From contig NZ_JAHCTB010000001.1 in NCBI RefSeq assembly GCF_018476645.1, positions 682,001 to 746,000 of the forward strand: a stretch of 64,000 nt of DNA. The letters run 5' to 3'. Of this stretch, positions 52,092-61,589 are shown piece by piece; within the stretch, counting starts at the first letter, position 1, and each line of letters starts with the position of its first letter. The position numbers and the translations under genes are program-made. Source of the stretch: Aequorivita echinoideorum. Lineage in GTDB: Bacteria; Bacteroidota; Bacteroidia; Flavobacteriales; Flavobacteriaceae. The notes below the pieces were generated by a model. That model did no database searches. It saw nothing but the letters and a program-made list of their open reading frames with translations, and had not been told where the DNA came from.

Positions 52092-52427
52092 TTATTTACT
52101 CCCCAGCATGACTAGCTCATTGCATACTACCTCAGTTATATATCGCTTTACTCCATCTTTGTCATCATAAGATCTTGACGTTAATTTACCTTCGACTGCA
52201 ATTTCTTTTCCTTTGGACACATATTTTTCAATAATTTCGGCAGTTTTTCCCCAAGCTACAATATTGTGCCATTGCGTATCTGTTACGCGGTCACCCTTTT
52301 GGTTTTTGTAGGTTTCATTGGTTGCAATACTGAATTTTGCCAATTTTTTTCCACCGTCAAGATTAATAATTTCTGGGTCGTTCCCTAAATTTCCAATCAA
52401 CTGTACTTTGTTTTTTAGCGTGCTCAT
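52092..52427 (-). CDS. ssb: Short single-stranded DNA-binding protein
   Basis: The 111-residue protein is a complete OB fold of the SSB family (KVQLIGNLGNDPEI, FSIATNETYKNQKGDRVTDTQWHNIVAWGK, then GKEIAVEGKLTSRSYDDKDG). It stops right after the last strand at NELVMLGSK: the flexible linker and acidic DDDIPF-type tip that recruits repair partners are missing. It is probably a second SSB of the genome rather than the main one. The -7 box TACATTTG lies about 60 bases upstream. Its neighbour is recQ, but in a separate transcript. Confidence 0.9.
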   Translation of the reverse strand: MSTLKNKVQLIGNLGNDPEIINLDGGKKLAKFSIATNETYKNQKGDRVTDTQWHNIVAWGKTAEIIEKYVSKGKEIAVEGKLTSRSYDDKDGVKRYITEVVCNELVMLGSK

Positions 52428-52486
52428 AATAATAAATTTTAATGTTAAACAATTGATGCTATCGAAGTTGTTATGACTCGACAGGA

Positions 52487-52494
52487 CAAATGTA
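52487..52494 (-). promoter_or_regulatory. Predicted -7 promoter box for ssb
   Basis: The minus strand reads TACATTTG, an exact match to TAnnTTTG, about 60 bases before the ssb start. No good -33 TTG is seen at the normal spacing. Confidence 0.4.
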
Positions 52495-52600
52495 TTTTAC
52501 GCCCCAAAAATTAGCTGGTAGTTACCCATTTACTATCGTTTATAAATGATTGTAAATGTTTGAAAACGGATAAAATTCAGAAATTCAAACTATTATAAAT

Positions 52601-52632
52601 AAAAAAATCTCAGATTTCTCTGAGATTTTTTT
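52601..52632. terminator. Strong terminator after the ferritin-like operon
   Basis: AAAAAAATCTCAGA and TCTGAGATTTTTTT form a perfect 14-pair stem with a TTTC loop. It lies 25 bases beyond the stop of the second ferritin-like gene on the minus strand and, being symmetrical, could stop transcripts from both sides. Confidence 0.85.
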
Positions 52633-52656
52633 CAAGTTAATTTTTGAAATATTTAC

Positions 52657-53463
52657 TTACGCAATAAATATACTTGCTATCGCATTTACTTCGGCCATTG
52701 TTAGTGGCTCATCAAATGCAGCAGTTGTTGCATCATCACCACCAAAACTTCCAAACATTCCGGAAAGATTTACTCCACCTTGCGATAAGTTGTCCTCACC
52801 AGCATATATTGCAGCAAAATCATCTGGAAGGGTATTATTATCTTGAATGATCCAACCTCTTTCTTGACGCATTCTTCTTACTTGTGATGCATGACGTGCT
52901 TCAACGGAGTGAATTTGAAGGGCATATCGCAATAATTCGTTACTGTTTGCCAATGCACCCGCTTGTCCTTTATAAGCGCGAACGCCTGTATCTTCAAATC
53001 CTTGAGCTAAAGCCATAAATGTGGGGTAATCGTTGAAAGGGTCTAACATTAGGTCACCACCTGTAAAGTCAAAAGTTGGCTTTTCGATGGCGTCGTCACC
53101 CAATGCAGCTACAAGAAATGCAACGTGAGAATCTTCGTGTTTCGAAATTTGATTGAAAACAGCTTGATCCTCAGCTGGAATTACACCGCTGTCCAATCCC
53201 ATTTGGTAAAAATCTGCTTCTAAATATTCTAAAGTAAGTGCAAAATTCAAAACATCTGTGTTTGATGCTTGAAACGCTGCAGTCGCCATAGAGCTAGTCG
53301 CGGCTTTAGTTTTTGAACTGGTAGCTGCCAAACCAAATGGAATAGAAGCTAATGCTATACCTTTACCTACGTTCTTAAATTGTTGAAATGAATCTCTTCT
53401 CGAACCTTTTTCATTTAAAAGTTCTTTGTTTGAGAGAATATCTAATATTTTTATAAAATTCAT
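52657..53463 (-). CDS. Ferritin-like-domain protein, second of a pair
   Basis: The 268-residue protein has a basic start, a hydrophobic stretch (GKGIALASIPFGLAATSS, about residues 33-50) and then a four-helix ferritin-like domain (PF13668 type). Likely metal or structural residues recur in LEYLEADFYQMG, KHEDSHVAFL, FEDTGVRAYKG and VEARHASQVRRM. The C-terminal end is a short extra segment (residues 225-268). Such proteins are stress or desiccation-related in other lineages, but the function here is unknown. It shares a transcript with the paralogue upstream, 28 bases apart. Confidence 0.8.
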   Translation of the reverse strand: MNFIKILDILSNKELLNEKGSRRDSFQQFKNVGKGIALASIPFGLAATSSKTKAATSSMATAAFQASNTDVLNFALTLEYLEADFYQMGLDSGVIPAEDQAVFNQISKHEDSHVAFLVAALGDDAIEKPTFDFTGGDLMLDPFNDYPTFMALAQGFEDTGVRAYKGQAGALANSNELLRYALQIHSVEARHASQVRRMRQERGWIIQDNNTLPDDFAAIYAGEDNLSQGGVNLSGMFGSFGGDDATTAAFDEPLTMAEVNAIASIFIA

Positions 53464-53491
53464 GATTTTGTTTTTTTTAGTTGATAATTAA

Positions 53492-54259
53492 TTACGAGTT
53501 AGGTAAGTTGTTTGCCGTAAATGGCGTTACAACAAAACCGGTGTTAACCACAGCTGTTAAAACATCTGCCGGAGGCGTAGCTTTATCGTAAGCTAGTCCA
53601 CTTCCACCAATATCAACCAATACCATATCACTTGCAAAATTGGTAGAACCTGGGCTAATTAAATCTCTAATTGCAGAGGCATGACGAGCTTCTACTGAAA
53701 CTATTTTGCCAGCAAGTGTCAAATAAGTTAGACCTGCTGAATCGCTTACATCTATTAGTTCCCCAGCACCATTATAGGCACTAACACCAGTGTCTTCCAG
53801 AATTTGAGAAATATTTAATACGTTGTCTCTGCTTCCGAAGTCAACAGTAGAAAAATCAAATTCCAAATCTGGAAGAACCAAACTTGTATCACTACCTACT
53901 GCCGCAGTAATAGCAGTTTTAAAGAATTCTCTATGGATAACTTCGTGATTTCTAAGGTCTTCAAAGATTTGCTTTTCACTTGAAGGAGCACCTGCCCAAT
54001 AAGAACCATCCAAAACACGCTCGTAAAAAGCGGCTTCAAGTTGTTCTAATGCATATGCGTAATTAAGAATCCCTAAATTACCAGGGCCTAAATCGAATAC
54101 TTCTGGATCCGGTTCTGGCATAGGCTGATCATCGTCATCGCTACATCCTGTCATAAACAGAAATCCTGATCCTACGATTGCAGCACCACTTAATTTTAGG
54201 AAATTCCTTCGATCATTTCGGATCGAATTCTGTAAATTGTTACTCTTCATTTTTTTCAT
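53492..54259 (-). CDS. Ferritin-like-domain lipoprotein with Tat-type signal, first of a pair
   Basis: The N-terminus has a twin-arginine motif (NDRRNFLKLSGAAIVGSG) and a lipobox ending FMTGC, then an Asp/Pro linker, so the protein is predicted to be exported folded and lipidated. The ferritin-like domain repeats the paralogue motifs: LEQLEAAFYERVL, NHEVIHREFF, LEDTGVSAYNG and VEARHASAIRD. The Tat route fits export after metal loading. It is the first gene of the pair, starting near 54259 (a second ATG is 54250). Confidence 0.82.
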   Translation of the reverse strand: MKKMKSNNLQNSIRNDRRNFLKLSGAAIVGSGFLFMTGCSDDDDQPMPEPDPEVFDLGPGNLGILNYAYALEQLEAAFYERVLDGSYWAGAPSSEKQIFEDLRNHEVIHREFFKTAITAAVGSDTSLVLPDLEFDFSTVDFGSRDNVLNISQILEDTGVSAYNGAGELIDVSDSAGLTYLTLAGKIVSVEARHASAIRDLISPGSTNFASDMVLVDIGGSGLAYDKATPPADVLTAVVNTGFVVTPFTANNLPNS

Positions 54260-54593
54260 AACGGTTCTACTTTTTAGTTAATTGTTAAATGTACGTTCAT
54301 AACTTCCGCACAGTTTTTATATTTCAGTTAAACTTTTGTTACAACAATCACATTCTATGTTAAAAGGATTTTGTTTTTCTTAATAATTGTTAAAAAAAAG
54401 CCTTATCAACATCATTTCGAAAACATTTAGAATGAAATCTTAATATTTCAAATCAAACGTGAATGTGTAATATGTACGAATAAGTTGCTGACCTTGGTTT
54501 TCAAAAACTAAAAGAATCTTTCAAAATGACTGATTTCTATATTATGAAATATTGAGATTATATAATTCGTATTTTTAAAACTTAAAACGTAGG
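54260..54593. other. A+T-rich intergenic region between divergent genes
   Basis: This 334-base stretch separates the ferritin-like pair (left) from the M28 peptidase (right). I see no ORF. An inverted pair AATCTTAATATTTC (54436-54449) and GAAATATTGAGATT (54546-54559, one mismatch) could be a regulatory or structural element. Both promoters must lie here, but no clear TAnnTTTG box is found. Confidence 0.5.
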
Positions 54594-56939
54594 ATGAAAT
54601 TTTTTAGCGCAATTCTTTCAGCAGTTATAATCGTTGCACTGGTTTATTTGAGTTTTTTCTGCCTTATGCCAAATAACGGCAGTGATGCTGCTACGCCTAG
54701 TACCGAATTTTCAACGGAACGTGCTTTGGTACCATTGCAAACCATTTCATCCGCGCAACACTATATAGGTACGGAGGCACACGAAGGGGTTCGTCAATTT
54801 TTGGTTTCAGAATTTGAGAAAATGGGATTGGAAGTAGAGATCCAAGAAGATTTTGTACTTAACAATAAGTCTCGCAGCCTGGATAAGCCAAAAAATATTA
54901 TTGCCAGAATAAAAGGGAGCGGTACAGGAAAATCCCTTCTTCTGCTATCACATTACGATAGTGCGCTAACCCCTTCCTATGGTGCGAGTGATGCGGGAAG
55001 CGGTATTGTTACTATTCTTGAAAGCTTGCGGGCATATTTGGCGGGAGGCAATAAACCTATTAATGATATTATCATTCTGTTTACCGATGCAGAGGAAATA
55101 GGTTTGGACGGCGCCTATCTTTTTGTAACGGAACATCGCTGGGCAAAAAATGTGGGACTGGCATTGAATTTTGAAGCACGCGGAAGTGGCGGTCCCAGTA
55201 ATATGATTTTGGAAACGAATGGTGGAAATAAAAATTTAATCAACGCTTTCATAGAAGCAAATCCAGATTTTCCGGTTGCGTCTTCTTTGATGTATAGCGT
55301 TTATAAAATGCTCCCGAATGACACCGATAGCACAGTTTTGAGGGAAGAAGCAGATGTTGACGGTTTCTTTTTTGCTTTTATTGATGATCATTTTGATTAT
55401 CATACCGCAAATGACACGGTCGAAAATCTTGATATTAATACATTACAACATCAAGGGAGTTATTTATTGCCTCTTTTAAAATATTTTTCCAATGCAGATC
55501 TCTCCCAATTAAAATCTGCGGAAGATGATGTTTACGTCAATTTTCCTCTCGTTAAAATGATCAGTTATCCATTTTCGTGGATTTTACCAATGCTTATCAT
55601 CGCGATCATAATTTTTCTTTTTCTCATTTTTTATGGCTTCTTCAAAAGAAAGCTGGATCTTAAAATTGTAGGAAAAGGATTTGCTACTTTTTTGGGTGCC
55701 TTGCTTTTGTGTGGGTCACTGGGATTTTTTGGATGGAAACTTTTATTGAATATTTATCCGCATTATAACGAAATTTTACACGGCTTCAAATACAATGGTC
55801 ATAGTTACGTCGCTTTTTTCGTGCTCTTTTCTATTTCCATTTTATTCGCATTATATAAAAATTACGGAAGAAGGGATCAGATTGCTAGCTTGTTAGTGGC
55901 CCCCGTAACCTTTTGGTTAATTATAAACGCGCTGGTATTTTGGAAATTGAAAGGCGCAGCTTTTTTTATCATTCCCGTGTTTTTTTCGCTGATTGCATTA
56001 TTTCTATTGATACGCCAAGAAAAGCCAAATCTATTTGTAATGGTTTTTTTGGCAATTCCGGCAATTTTTCTCTTTTCTCCACTTATTCAGTTTTTTCCGG
56101 TGGGTCTAGGCTCTTCAATGGTGGTAATAAGTTCTGTTTTTACCGTGCTCTTATTTGGACTTTTACTACCGGTCTTCGGATTTTATAAATGGAAAAACAC
56201 CCTCGCAGCTCTTTGTTTTCTTTCTGCTGTTGGTTTTCTAATTAAAGCCCATATAACAAGTGATTTTTCTGAAAATAGACAAAAGCCGAACAGTTTAAAC
56301 TATTTTGAGGATAAGGATTCCAATCAAAGTTATTGGCTTACGTATGATGGGATTCTGGACAGTTGGACTCAAAATTATTTGGGTGAAAATCCGGAGGATG
56401 CAACTAAATTTATCAAGAATTTTTCCACGAGCAAATATAATTCTGGATATACCTTTGCCGCTCCGGCACCTTTTAAGAATCTGGAACATTTCGAAATTAT
56501 TTTAGAAAAGGACTCTGTAGGCACAGCGAATAAATACGCTGCTTTCACAATTTTTCCAAAGAAGAATAGCAACCAAATAGAACTCTATGTGCCGAAAAAT
56601 ATAGAATTCAAAAACTTGGAGTTTAATGGAAAACAAGCCGAATTCAGCAAACGGGAATCTAATTTATTGCTTCGCTACTATATTTCAGATAGCGATTCGC
56701 TTCATATTAATTATAGCATTTCTAAAGATATTCCCGTGGCATTCACAGTTTTTGAATCCTCATTCGATTTATTAAAAAACAGAAATTTCTCAATCCCCAA
56801 AAGACCAAAAAGTATGATGCCAAAGCCTTTTGTGGTGACAGATGCCGTAATTGCAAAACGAAGTTTTACGCCGGATACGCTTCAAAAAAAGAAAAGGGAT
56901 TCCATATTTATTTTATCTGAAATTCTTTCAACCCAATGA
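54594..56939 (+). CDS. Membrane-bound M28 metallopeptidase
   Basis: The protein has an N-terminal membrane anchor (about residues 5-25) and a secreted M28 aminopeptidase domain (about 45-300): zinc ligands His and Asp in LLLSHYDSALT and GASDAGSG, the catalytic Glu pair DAEEIGLDGA, NFEARGSGG and DDHFDYHTANDT. Eight or so membrane helices follow (about 325-570), then a periplasmic or cytoplasmic tail of about 200 residues. This is the layout of ER metallopeptidase-like M28 proteins of Bacteroidota. The substrate is unknown. Its stop overlaps the next gene. Confidence 0.88.
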   Translation: MKFFSAILSAVIIVALVYLSFFCLMPNNGSDAATPSTEFSTERALVPLQTISSAQHYIGTEAHEGVRQFLVSEFEKMGLEVEIQEDFVLNNKSRSLDKPKNIIARIKGSGTGKSLLLLSHYDSALTPSYGASDAGSGIVTILESLRAYLAGGNKPINDIIILFTDAEEIGLDGAYLFVTEHRWAKNVGLALNFEARGSGGPSNMILETNGGNKNLINAFIEANPDFPVASSLMYSVYKMLPNDTDSTVLREEADVDGFFFAFIDDHFDYHTANDTVENLDINTLQHQGSYLLPLLKYFSNADLSQLKSAEDDVYVNFPLVKMISYPFSWILPMLIIAIIIFLFLIFYGFFKRKLDLKIVGKGFATFLGALLLCGSLGFFGWKLLLNIYPHYNEILHGFKYNGHSYVAFFVLFSISILFALYKNYGRRDQIASLLVAPVTFWLIINALVFWKLKGAAFFIIPVFFSLIALFLLIRQEKPNLFVMVFLAIPAIFLFSPLIQFFPVGLGSSMVVISSVFTVLLFGLLLPVFGFYKWKNTLAALCFLSAVGFLIKAHITSDFSENRQKPNSLNYFEDKDSNQSYWLTYDGILDSWTQNYLGENPEDATKFIKNFSTSKYNSGYTFAAPAPFKNLEHFEIILEKDSVGTANKYAAFTIFPKKNSNQIELYVPKNIEFKNLEFNGKQAEFSKRESNLLLRYYISDSDSLHINYSISKDIPVAFTVFESSFDLLKNRNFSIPKRPKSMMPKPFVVTDAVIAKRSFTPDTLQKKKRDSIFILSEILSTQ

Positions 56940-57745
56940 TCAAAAATATTGCTATTGTAGGCTTGGGATGGCTCGGCCAGCCCTTGGCAGTGCGTCTTTC
57001 CACAATCGGTTACATCGTAATAGGTTCTGTCACCACCTTGGAAAAAGCCAAAACGCTCCAACAAAATGGAATCAATGCCTTCAAGCTTGAAATCTCTGAA
57101 AATGGAATTTCAGGTGAAATAAAAGTCCTCATGAAAAATACGGATTGCCTAATTATTATGGTTCCACCGGGACTTCGGAAAAACACGGGAGCAAATTATG
57201 TATTGAAAATGAAACACTTGCTAAAAGTAATCGAGGCTTCCGAAGAAAAAAAAGTAATTTTTATAAGCAGTACTTCCGTTTATGGCGATGCACAGGGGAA
57301 AGTTACCGAAAATGATGCGCCGAAACCGGAAACCAATGCCGGCCAACAATTATTGGAAGCGCAAAATTTATTTGCTGATTCAAAAAAAATTGAAACTGCC
57401 ATAGTGCGTTTCGGTGGTTTGTACGGTGGGAGCCGGGAACCTGCAAGGTTTCTGGCAGGAAGAAAAGATTTAAATGATGGAAATGCCCCGGTAAATTTGA
57501 TTCATAGAAAGGATTGCATCGCCATTATTGAAGAGATTTTGAAAAGGGAATCATTCGGTTATGTCTTTAATGCCGTAAATCCACAACATCCCAAAAAATC
57601 AGACTATTATATAATGAGAGCGAAAGCGTTGGGCCTGGAACCTCCCACTTTTTCCGAAGCCAACGAAGGTGAAACTTTTAAGCAAGTGGATTCGGAAAAC
57701 CTGCAAGAAATTTTAAAATATCAATTTACAAGTACTCTTGTTTAA
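56936..57745 (+). CDS. NAD(P)-dependent sugar-epimerase-like protein
   Basis: The extended-SDR fold starts IAIVGLGWLGQPLAVRLSTIGY (cofactor loop GLGWLGQ) and continues with IFISSTSVYGDAQG, but the classical YxxxK pair is not seen in the normal place, as in the YeeZ-like NAD-binding group. The 269-residue length agrees with that group. The start overlaps the M28 gene stop (ATGA). Role unknown; possibly a non-catalytic or atypical dehydrogenase. Confidence 0.75.
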   Translation: MIKNIAIVGLGWLGQPLAVRLSTIGYIVIGSVTTLEKAKTLQQNGINAFKLEISENGISGEIKVLMKNTDCLIIMVPPGLRKNTGANYVLKMKHLLKVIEASEEKKVIFISSTSVYGDAQGKVTENDAPKPETNAGQQLLEAQNLFADSKKIETAIVRFGGLYGGSREPARFLAGRKDLNDGNAPVNLIHRKDCIAIIEEILKRESFGYVFNAVNPQHPKKSDYYIMRAKALGLEPPTFSEANEGETFKQVDSENLQEILKYQFTSTLV

Positions 57746-57749
57746 ATAA

Positions 57750-57778
57750 AAAAAGGAGCCCAATAAAGGCTCCTTTTT
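57750..57778. terminator. Bidirectional terminator between convergent genes
   Basis: AAAAAGGAGCC and GGCTCCTTTTT form an 11-pair stem with a seven-base loop, starting five bases after the stop of the epimerase-like gene and 21 bases before that of the M13 peptidase gene. Poly-A and poly-T ends suit both strands. Confidence 0.85.
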
Positions 57779-57798
57779 CAATCAATAATTTTATTAAA

Positions 57799-59880
57799 TT
57801 ACCAAATGCGCACGCGATCTTCGGGAGCCAAATACATTGGGTCTCCTTCTTTTATATCAAAGGCTTCGTAAAAAGCATCCACATTTTGTAATGGTTGCGT
57901 TGCTCTATAGCGGCCCGGCGAATGTGGATCCGTTTTTACCTGGTTGCGCAAGGCTTCTTCGCGGGCTTTGGTTCTCCAAACGGTTGCCCAACTCATAAAG
58001 AAACGTTGCTCTGGAGTGAACCCGTCAATGTTTTCAGGTCTTCCATTTTCTTTGTAAAAACGTTGCAAACCATCGTAAGCTGCAAGAACGCCGCCAAGGT
58101 CACCAATGTTTTCACCCAAGGTAAATTTTCCATTGATATAAACGCTGTCCAAAACGGCAACATTGCTGTATTGGTCTGCCAATTTATTTCCACGGGCGGT
58201 GAAATTTTCAAGGTCTTTTTCGGTCCACCAGTTTACTAGATTTCCATTGGCATCAAAACGGGCGCCGCTGTCATCAAACGCGTGCGATATTTCGTGACCT
58301 ATCACGGCTCCCATTCCGCCATAATTTACAGCTTCATCTGCTTTGTAATCATAAAACGGTGGCTGAAGAATTGCAGCTGGGAAAACAATTTCATTGTTGA
58401 ACGGATTGAAATATGCATTTACCGTTTGCGGGCTCATTCCCCATTCGGTGCGGTCCACGGGCTCATCAATTCTGTCAAGATTATCCTTTTTGTTCCATTT
58501 TTGAACAGCAACCATATTGTCGTAGAAAGTATTTCCTGGTTTTACTTCCATAGCGCTGTAATCTTTCCATTTGTCTGGGTAACCAATTTTAACGGTGAAT
58601 TTATCCAGCTTTTCGATAGCTTTCGTTTTGGTACTATCAGTCATCCAGTCCAGTGCTTGAATTCTGTCTTTATAGGCTGCAATTACGTTTGCAATCATTT
58701 TTTCAGCCTTTTCTTTTGCTTCCGGAGGAAACATTTCATCAACATACAGTTTTCCAAGCGCTTCGCCCACACTTCCGTTCACGGTTTCCAGCGCGCGCTC
58801 ATCTGCAGGCTTCTGTTTTTTGGAACCATTCAACGTTGCGCTGTAAAAATCCCAGTTCGCTTTTTCCATTTCTGGAGTGAGCATGCCGGCGGCATCATTT
58901 AGTGTAGACCAGCGAAGCACTGTTTTCCAGGTTTCCACATCATTCTTAGCTAAAATATTCTGAACCGTCTCCATATACTTTGGCTGCATTACAAAAATGG
59001 TATCCGGAATTTTTTTGATGTCAAGATTTTTCAAAACCTGTTCCCACTGGAAGGCAGGAACCATTTTTTGAACCTCGGCAAGCGTTCTTGGATTATTGAA
59101 ATTTCTGAAATCACGGCTAGCAACTTTATCCAGTCGGGGGGTAGCAAGCTTGGTTTCAAAATCCAAAATTGTTTTTGCCTGGGTACGTGCAGATTCTTCC
59201 GAATCTCCCAAAAACTGAAGCATTCGTGTAATATGGTCTACATACTGCTCACGAATTTTTACAGAGGCAGGATCTGTATTTGTGTAAAAATCACGGTCCG
59301 GCAATCCAAGTCCGCCCGGTGCAAGATAAGCCGAATTCATTGAGCTGTCATTGGGATTTGAAGTTGCGAAGAGCCCAAAGAATGGCTGTGAAATGGTTAC
59401 TGAATTTTCAGAAATTACCTTTTGCAAATCTGCCGCGGTTTTAATGGAAGCAATTTTGTCAAGCTCAGGCTGTAGCGGTGCAATTCCTGCTTTTTCTCTG
59501 GCAACGGTATCAAGCTCAGATTCGTAGATCATTATTGCTTTTGCTTGGTCTGTATTTTCTCCGTATTTATCGCTCTTTTTTGCGCGGTCAAGAATATCCA
59601 GCACATTGGCCGCGGTTTGTTTGCGTAGAATTGTAAATCCACCCCAGCTGGTCTGATCGTCTGGAATTTCATTATTCTTCATCCAGTTTCCGTTTACGTA
59701 ATTGTAGAAATCTACTTTTGGGCTTACGGTGGTGTCCATATTTGCCAAAATAATTCCGTGTGGTTCGGTATCCGCTTTTGCAACTTCGGTTTTTTCCTTG
59801 CAGGCCATAACTGAAACAGCAAGCGCAGCCGTTGCAAGCATTGGTTTTAGAAAATTGTTTTTCATTGGATTATATTTCAT
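57799..59880 (-). CDS. M13-family metallopeptidase (neprilysin/PepO-like), lipoprotein
   Basis: The start MKYNPMKNNFLKPMLATAALAVSVMAC carries a lipobox (an ATG at 59865 is an alternative). The large helical domain is followed by the M13 core with zinc motif VIGHEISHAFDDSG, the third-ligand helix GENIGDLGGVLAAYDG and the C-terminal EDRVRIW with the conserved Trp. Thus a zinc endopeptidase anchored on the periplasmic or outer face of the envelope, cutting peptides up to about 30 residues. The gene is convergent with the epimerase-like gene and monocistronic. Confidence 0.93.
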   Translation of the reverse strand: MKYNPMKNNFLKPMLATAALAVSVMACKEKTEVAKADTEPHGIILANMDTTVSPKVDFYNYVNGNWMKNNEIPDDQTSWGGFTILRKQTAANVLDILDRAKKSDKYGENTDQAKAIMIYESELDTVAREKAGIAPLQPELDKIASIKTAADLQKVISENSVTISQPFFGLFATSNPNDSSMNSAYLAPGGLGLPDRDFYTNTDPASVKIREQYVDHITRMLQFLGDSEESARTQAKTILDFETKLATPRLDKVASRDFRNFNNPRTLAEVQKMVPAFQWEQVLKNLDIKKIPDTIFVMQPKYMETVQNILAKNDVETWKTVLRWSTLNDAAGMLTPEMEKANWDFYSATLNGSKKQKPADERALETVNGSVGEALGKLYVDEMFPPEAKEKAEKMIANVIAAYKDRIQALDWMTDSTKTKAIEKLDKFTVKIGYPDKWKDYSAMEVKPGNTFYDNMVAVQKWNKKDNLDRIDEPVDRTEWGMSPQTVNAYFNPFNNEIVFPAAILQPPFYDYKADEAVNYGGMGAVIGHEISHAFDDSGARFDANGNLVNWWTEKDLENFTARGNKLADQYSNVAVLDSVYINGKFTLGENIGDLGGVLAAYDGLQRFYKENGRPENIDGFTPEQRFFMSWATVWRTKAREEALRNQVKTDPHSPGRYRATQPLQNVDAFYEAFDIKEGDPMYLAPEDRVRIW

Positions 59881-59941
59881 TTTATCTATTTGGGTAATGT
59901 TCAATTGTATATTAGTTGTGAAAAATCTAAAAAGTTACAAA

Positions 59942-60526
59942 TCATCTGTTTTTATTATCCTGAAGCTCAAGTCTGTAAATGGAATCCGAAAATTGCTTCT
60001 GTTTTTTTAGTTCATTTTCCTCATCTTCCCTTCGTTCATAATCTATCATTTGCTTTCGGAATTTTTCATTCAACTGAATGACGAAATTTTCTACCGAAGT
60101 ATTGAATTCCAAAATGGAATTTTGCACCTGCGCCGAATCTATTCTGGACTCATGCGCGACTTGGTATAACAGGCTGGTACGTGTTTTTATTACTTTTAGC
60201 CTACTTTGTATAAAATTAGTGTTTAACGTATCCGGAATCATTTTTATTACCGAATCTGCATATTCCTGCAACCTTTCAGAACGATTTTTCAGCGCTTCAA
60301 AATTACTGCCGTTTACATTATTTGCTTCCGCAAGCAGGTCTTCAAGTCCTCCCCATTTCAGCATTTCCTCCCGCGCTGGGGCAGAGAGTTGGGGCAGGGA
60401 AAAGTTTTTTTCACCAAAAACAATGGAAAAATCTGGTGATGTATCCTCGGGCAAGGTTTGCTGGCTGTTGTTTCTGCAGGAATAAAGCAGAAATAAACAA
60501 AGGAATAGTGGAAATAAAAACTTCAT
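59942..60526 (-). CDS. Lipoprotein with coiled-coil, unknown function
   Basis: From the ATG at 60526 the signal MKFLFPLFLCLFLLYSC gives a lipid-bearing Cys17. The rest is polar and strongly helical, with a predicted coiled-coil in the last 60 residues (FVIQLNEKFRKQMIDYERREDEENELKKQKQ). The open frame extends upstream to 60574 but that part is not protein-like. No family is recognised. A role as a periplasmic spacer or binding protein is only a guess. Confidence 0.65.
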   Translation of the reverse strand: MKFLFPLFLCLFLLYSCRNNSQQTLPEDTSPDFSIVFGEKNFSLPQLSAPAREEMLKWGGLEDLLAEANNVNGSNFEALKNRSERLQEYADSVIKMIPDTLNTNFIQSRLKVIKTRTSLLYQVAHESRIDSAQVQNSILEFNTSVENFVIQLNEKFRKQMIDYERREDEENELKKQKQFSDSIYRLELQDNKNR

Positions 60527-60639
60527 ATTTAATATAAGAGCACAAATATACTTGATATAAAGAATATGGTACATTATTTTTTGATGTGAAAAAGCCTTTG
60601 GAATGGCTATATTTACACTCGATTATTTCAAAAATTATT

Positions 60640-61575
60640 ATGAAAAAGAGAATTCTCATCATTGGAGCTTGCGGACAGATAGGCACGGAGTTAACGGCGT
60701 ATTTAAGAAGTATTCACGGAAATCACAAGGTTATAGCAAGCGATATTCGTGAAGGAGATGCTGCTATGATGCAATCCGGACCTTTTGAGGTATTGGACGC
60801 AATGGATTACGATGCGGTTGAAGAGGTGGTAATTCGCCATGAGATAACCGATGTATATTTAATGGCCGCCATGCTATCCGCAACCGCTGAGAAATTCCCA
60901 ATGAAAGGATGGAACCTAAATATGGATTCCCTTTTTCACGTGCTCAATTTAGCAAAGGACAAAAAAGTAGATAAGGTTTTTTGGCCTTCCAGCATCGCGG
61001 TATTTGGTCCATCAACCCCCAAAACCGATACGCCCCAGCGCACAGTGATGGAGCCAACAACCGTTTATGGAATCAGCAAACAAACAGGAGAGCGCTGGTG
61101 CGAATATTATTATAATCGATACGGTGTGGACGTGCGCAGTATACGTTATCCGGGATTGATTAGTTACAAAACATTGCCCGGCGGTGGTACAACAGATTAT
61201 GCCGTGGATATTTATCATAAAGCGCTTAAACACAAAAAATATATTTGTTTTCTGAATAGTGAAACCACGCTTCCTATGATGTTTATGGACGATGCCATTA
61301 AAGCGACCGTTGGGATTATGGATGCGCCAAAAGAAAATATCAAAATAAGATGCTCATACAATCTTGCCTCTATGAGTTTCAACCCTGAGGAAATTGCCGA
61401 AAGTATAAAAAAACATATACCTGAATTCCAAATAAGCTATGAGCCGGATTTTCGGCAGGCAATAGCAGATAGTTGGCCACAAAGTATTGATGACAGCGAA
61501 GCGCAAAGAGATTGGGGTTGGAAAAGTGAATTTACACTGGATGAAATGACCAAAACAATGCTCGATAATTTATAG
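60640..61575 (+). CDS. tdh: L-threonine 3-dehydrogenase, SDR type
   Basis: From the ATG at 60640 (311 residues) the protein is an extended SDR with the cofactor loop LIIGACGQIGTELTA, catalytic SSIAVFGPSTPKTDTPQ and the YxxxK in TTVYGISKQTGERWCEYYY. This is the epimerase-like form of L-threonine dehydrogenase known from flavobacteria such as Flavobacterium frigidimaris. It would oxidise threonine to 2-amino-3-ketobutyrate with NAD. The matching ligase (kbl) is not in the window. A GTG upstream at 60586 gives an unlikely longer start. Confidence 0.85.
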   Translation: MKKRILIIGACGQIGTELTAYLRSIHGNHKVIASDIREGDAAMMQSGPFEVLDAMDYDAVEEVVIRHEITDVYLMAAMLSATAEKFPMKGWNLNMDSLFHVLNLAKDKKVDKVFWPSSIAVFGPSTPKTDTPQRTVMEPTTVYGISKQTGERWCEYYYNRYGVDVRSIRYPGLISYKTLPGGGTTDYAVDIYHKALKHKKYICFLNSETTLPMMFMDDAIKATVGIMDAPKENIKIRCSYNLASMSFNPEEIAESIKKHIPEFQISYEPDFRQAIADSWPQSIDDSEAQRDWGWKSEFTLDEMTKTMLDNL

Positions 61576-61589
61576 TCGAATAAATTTTT

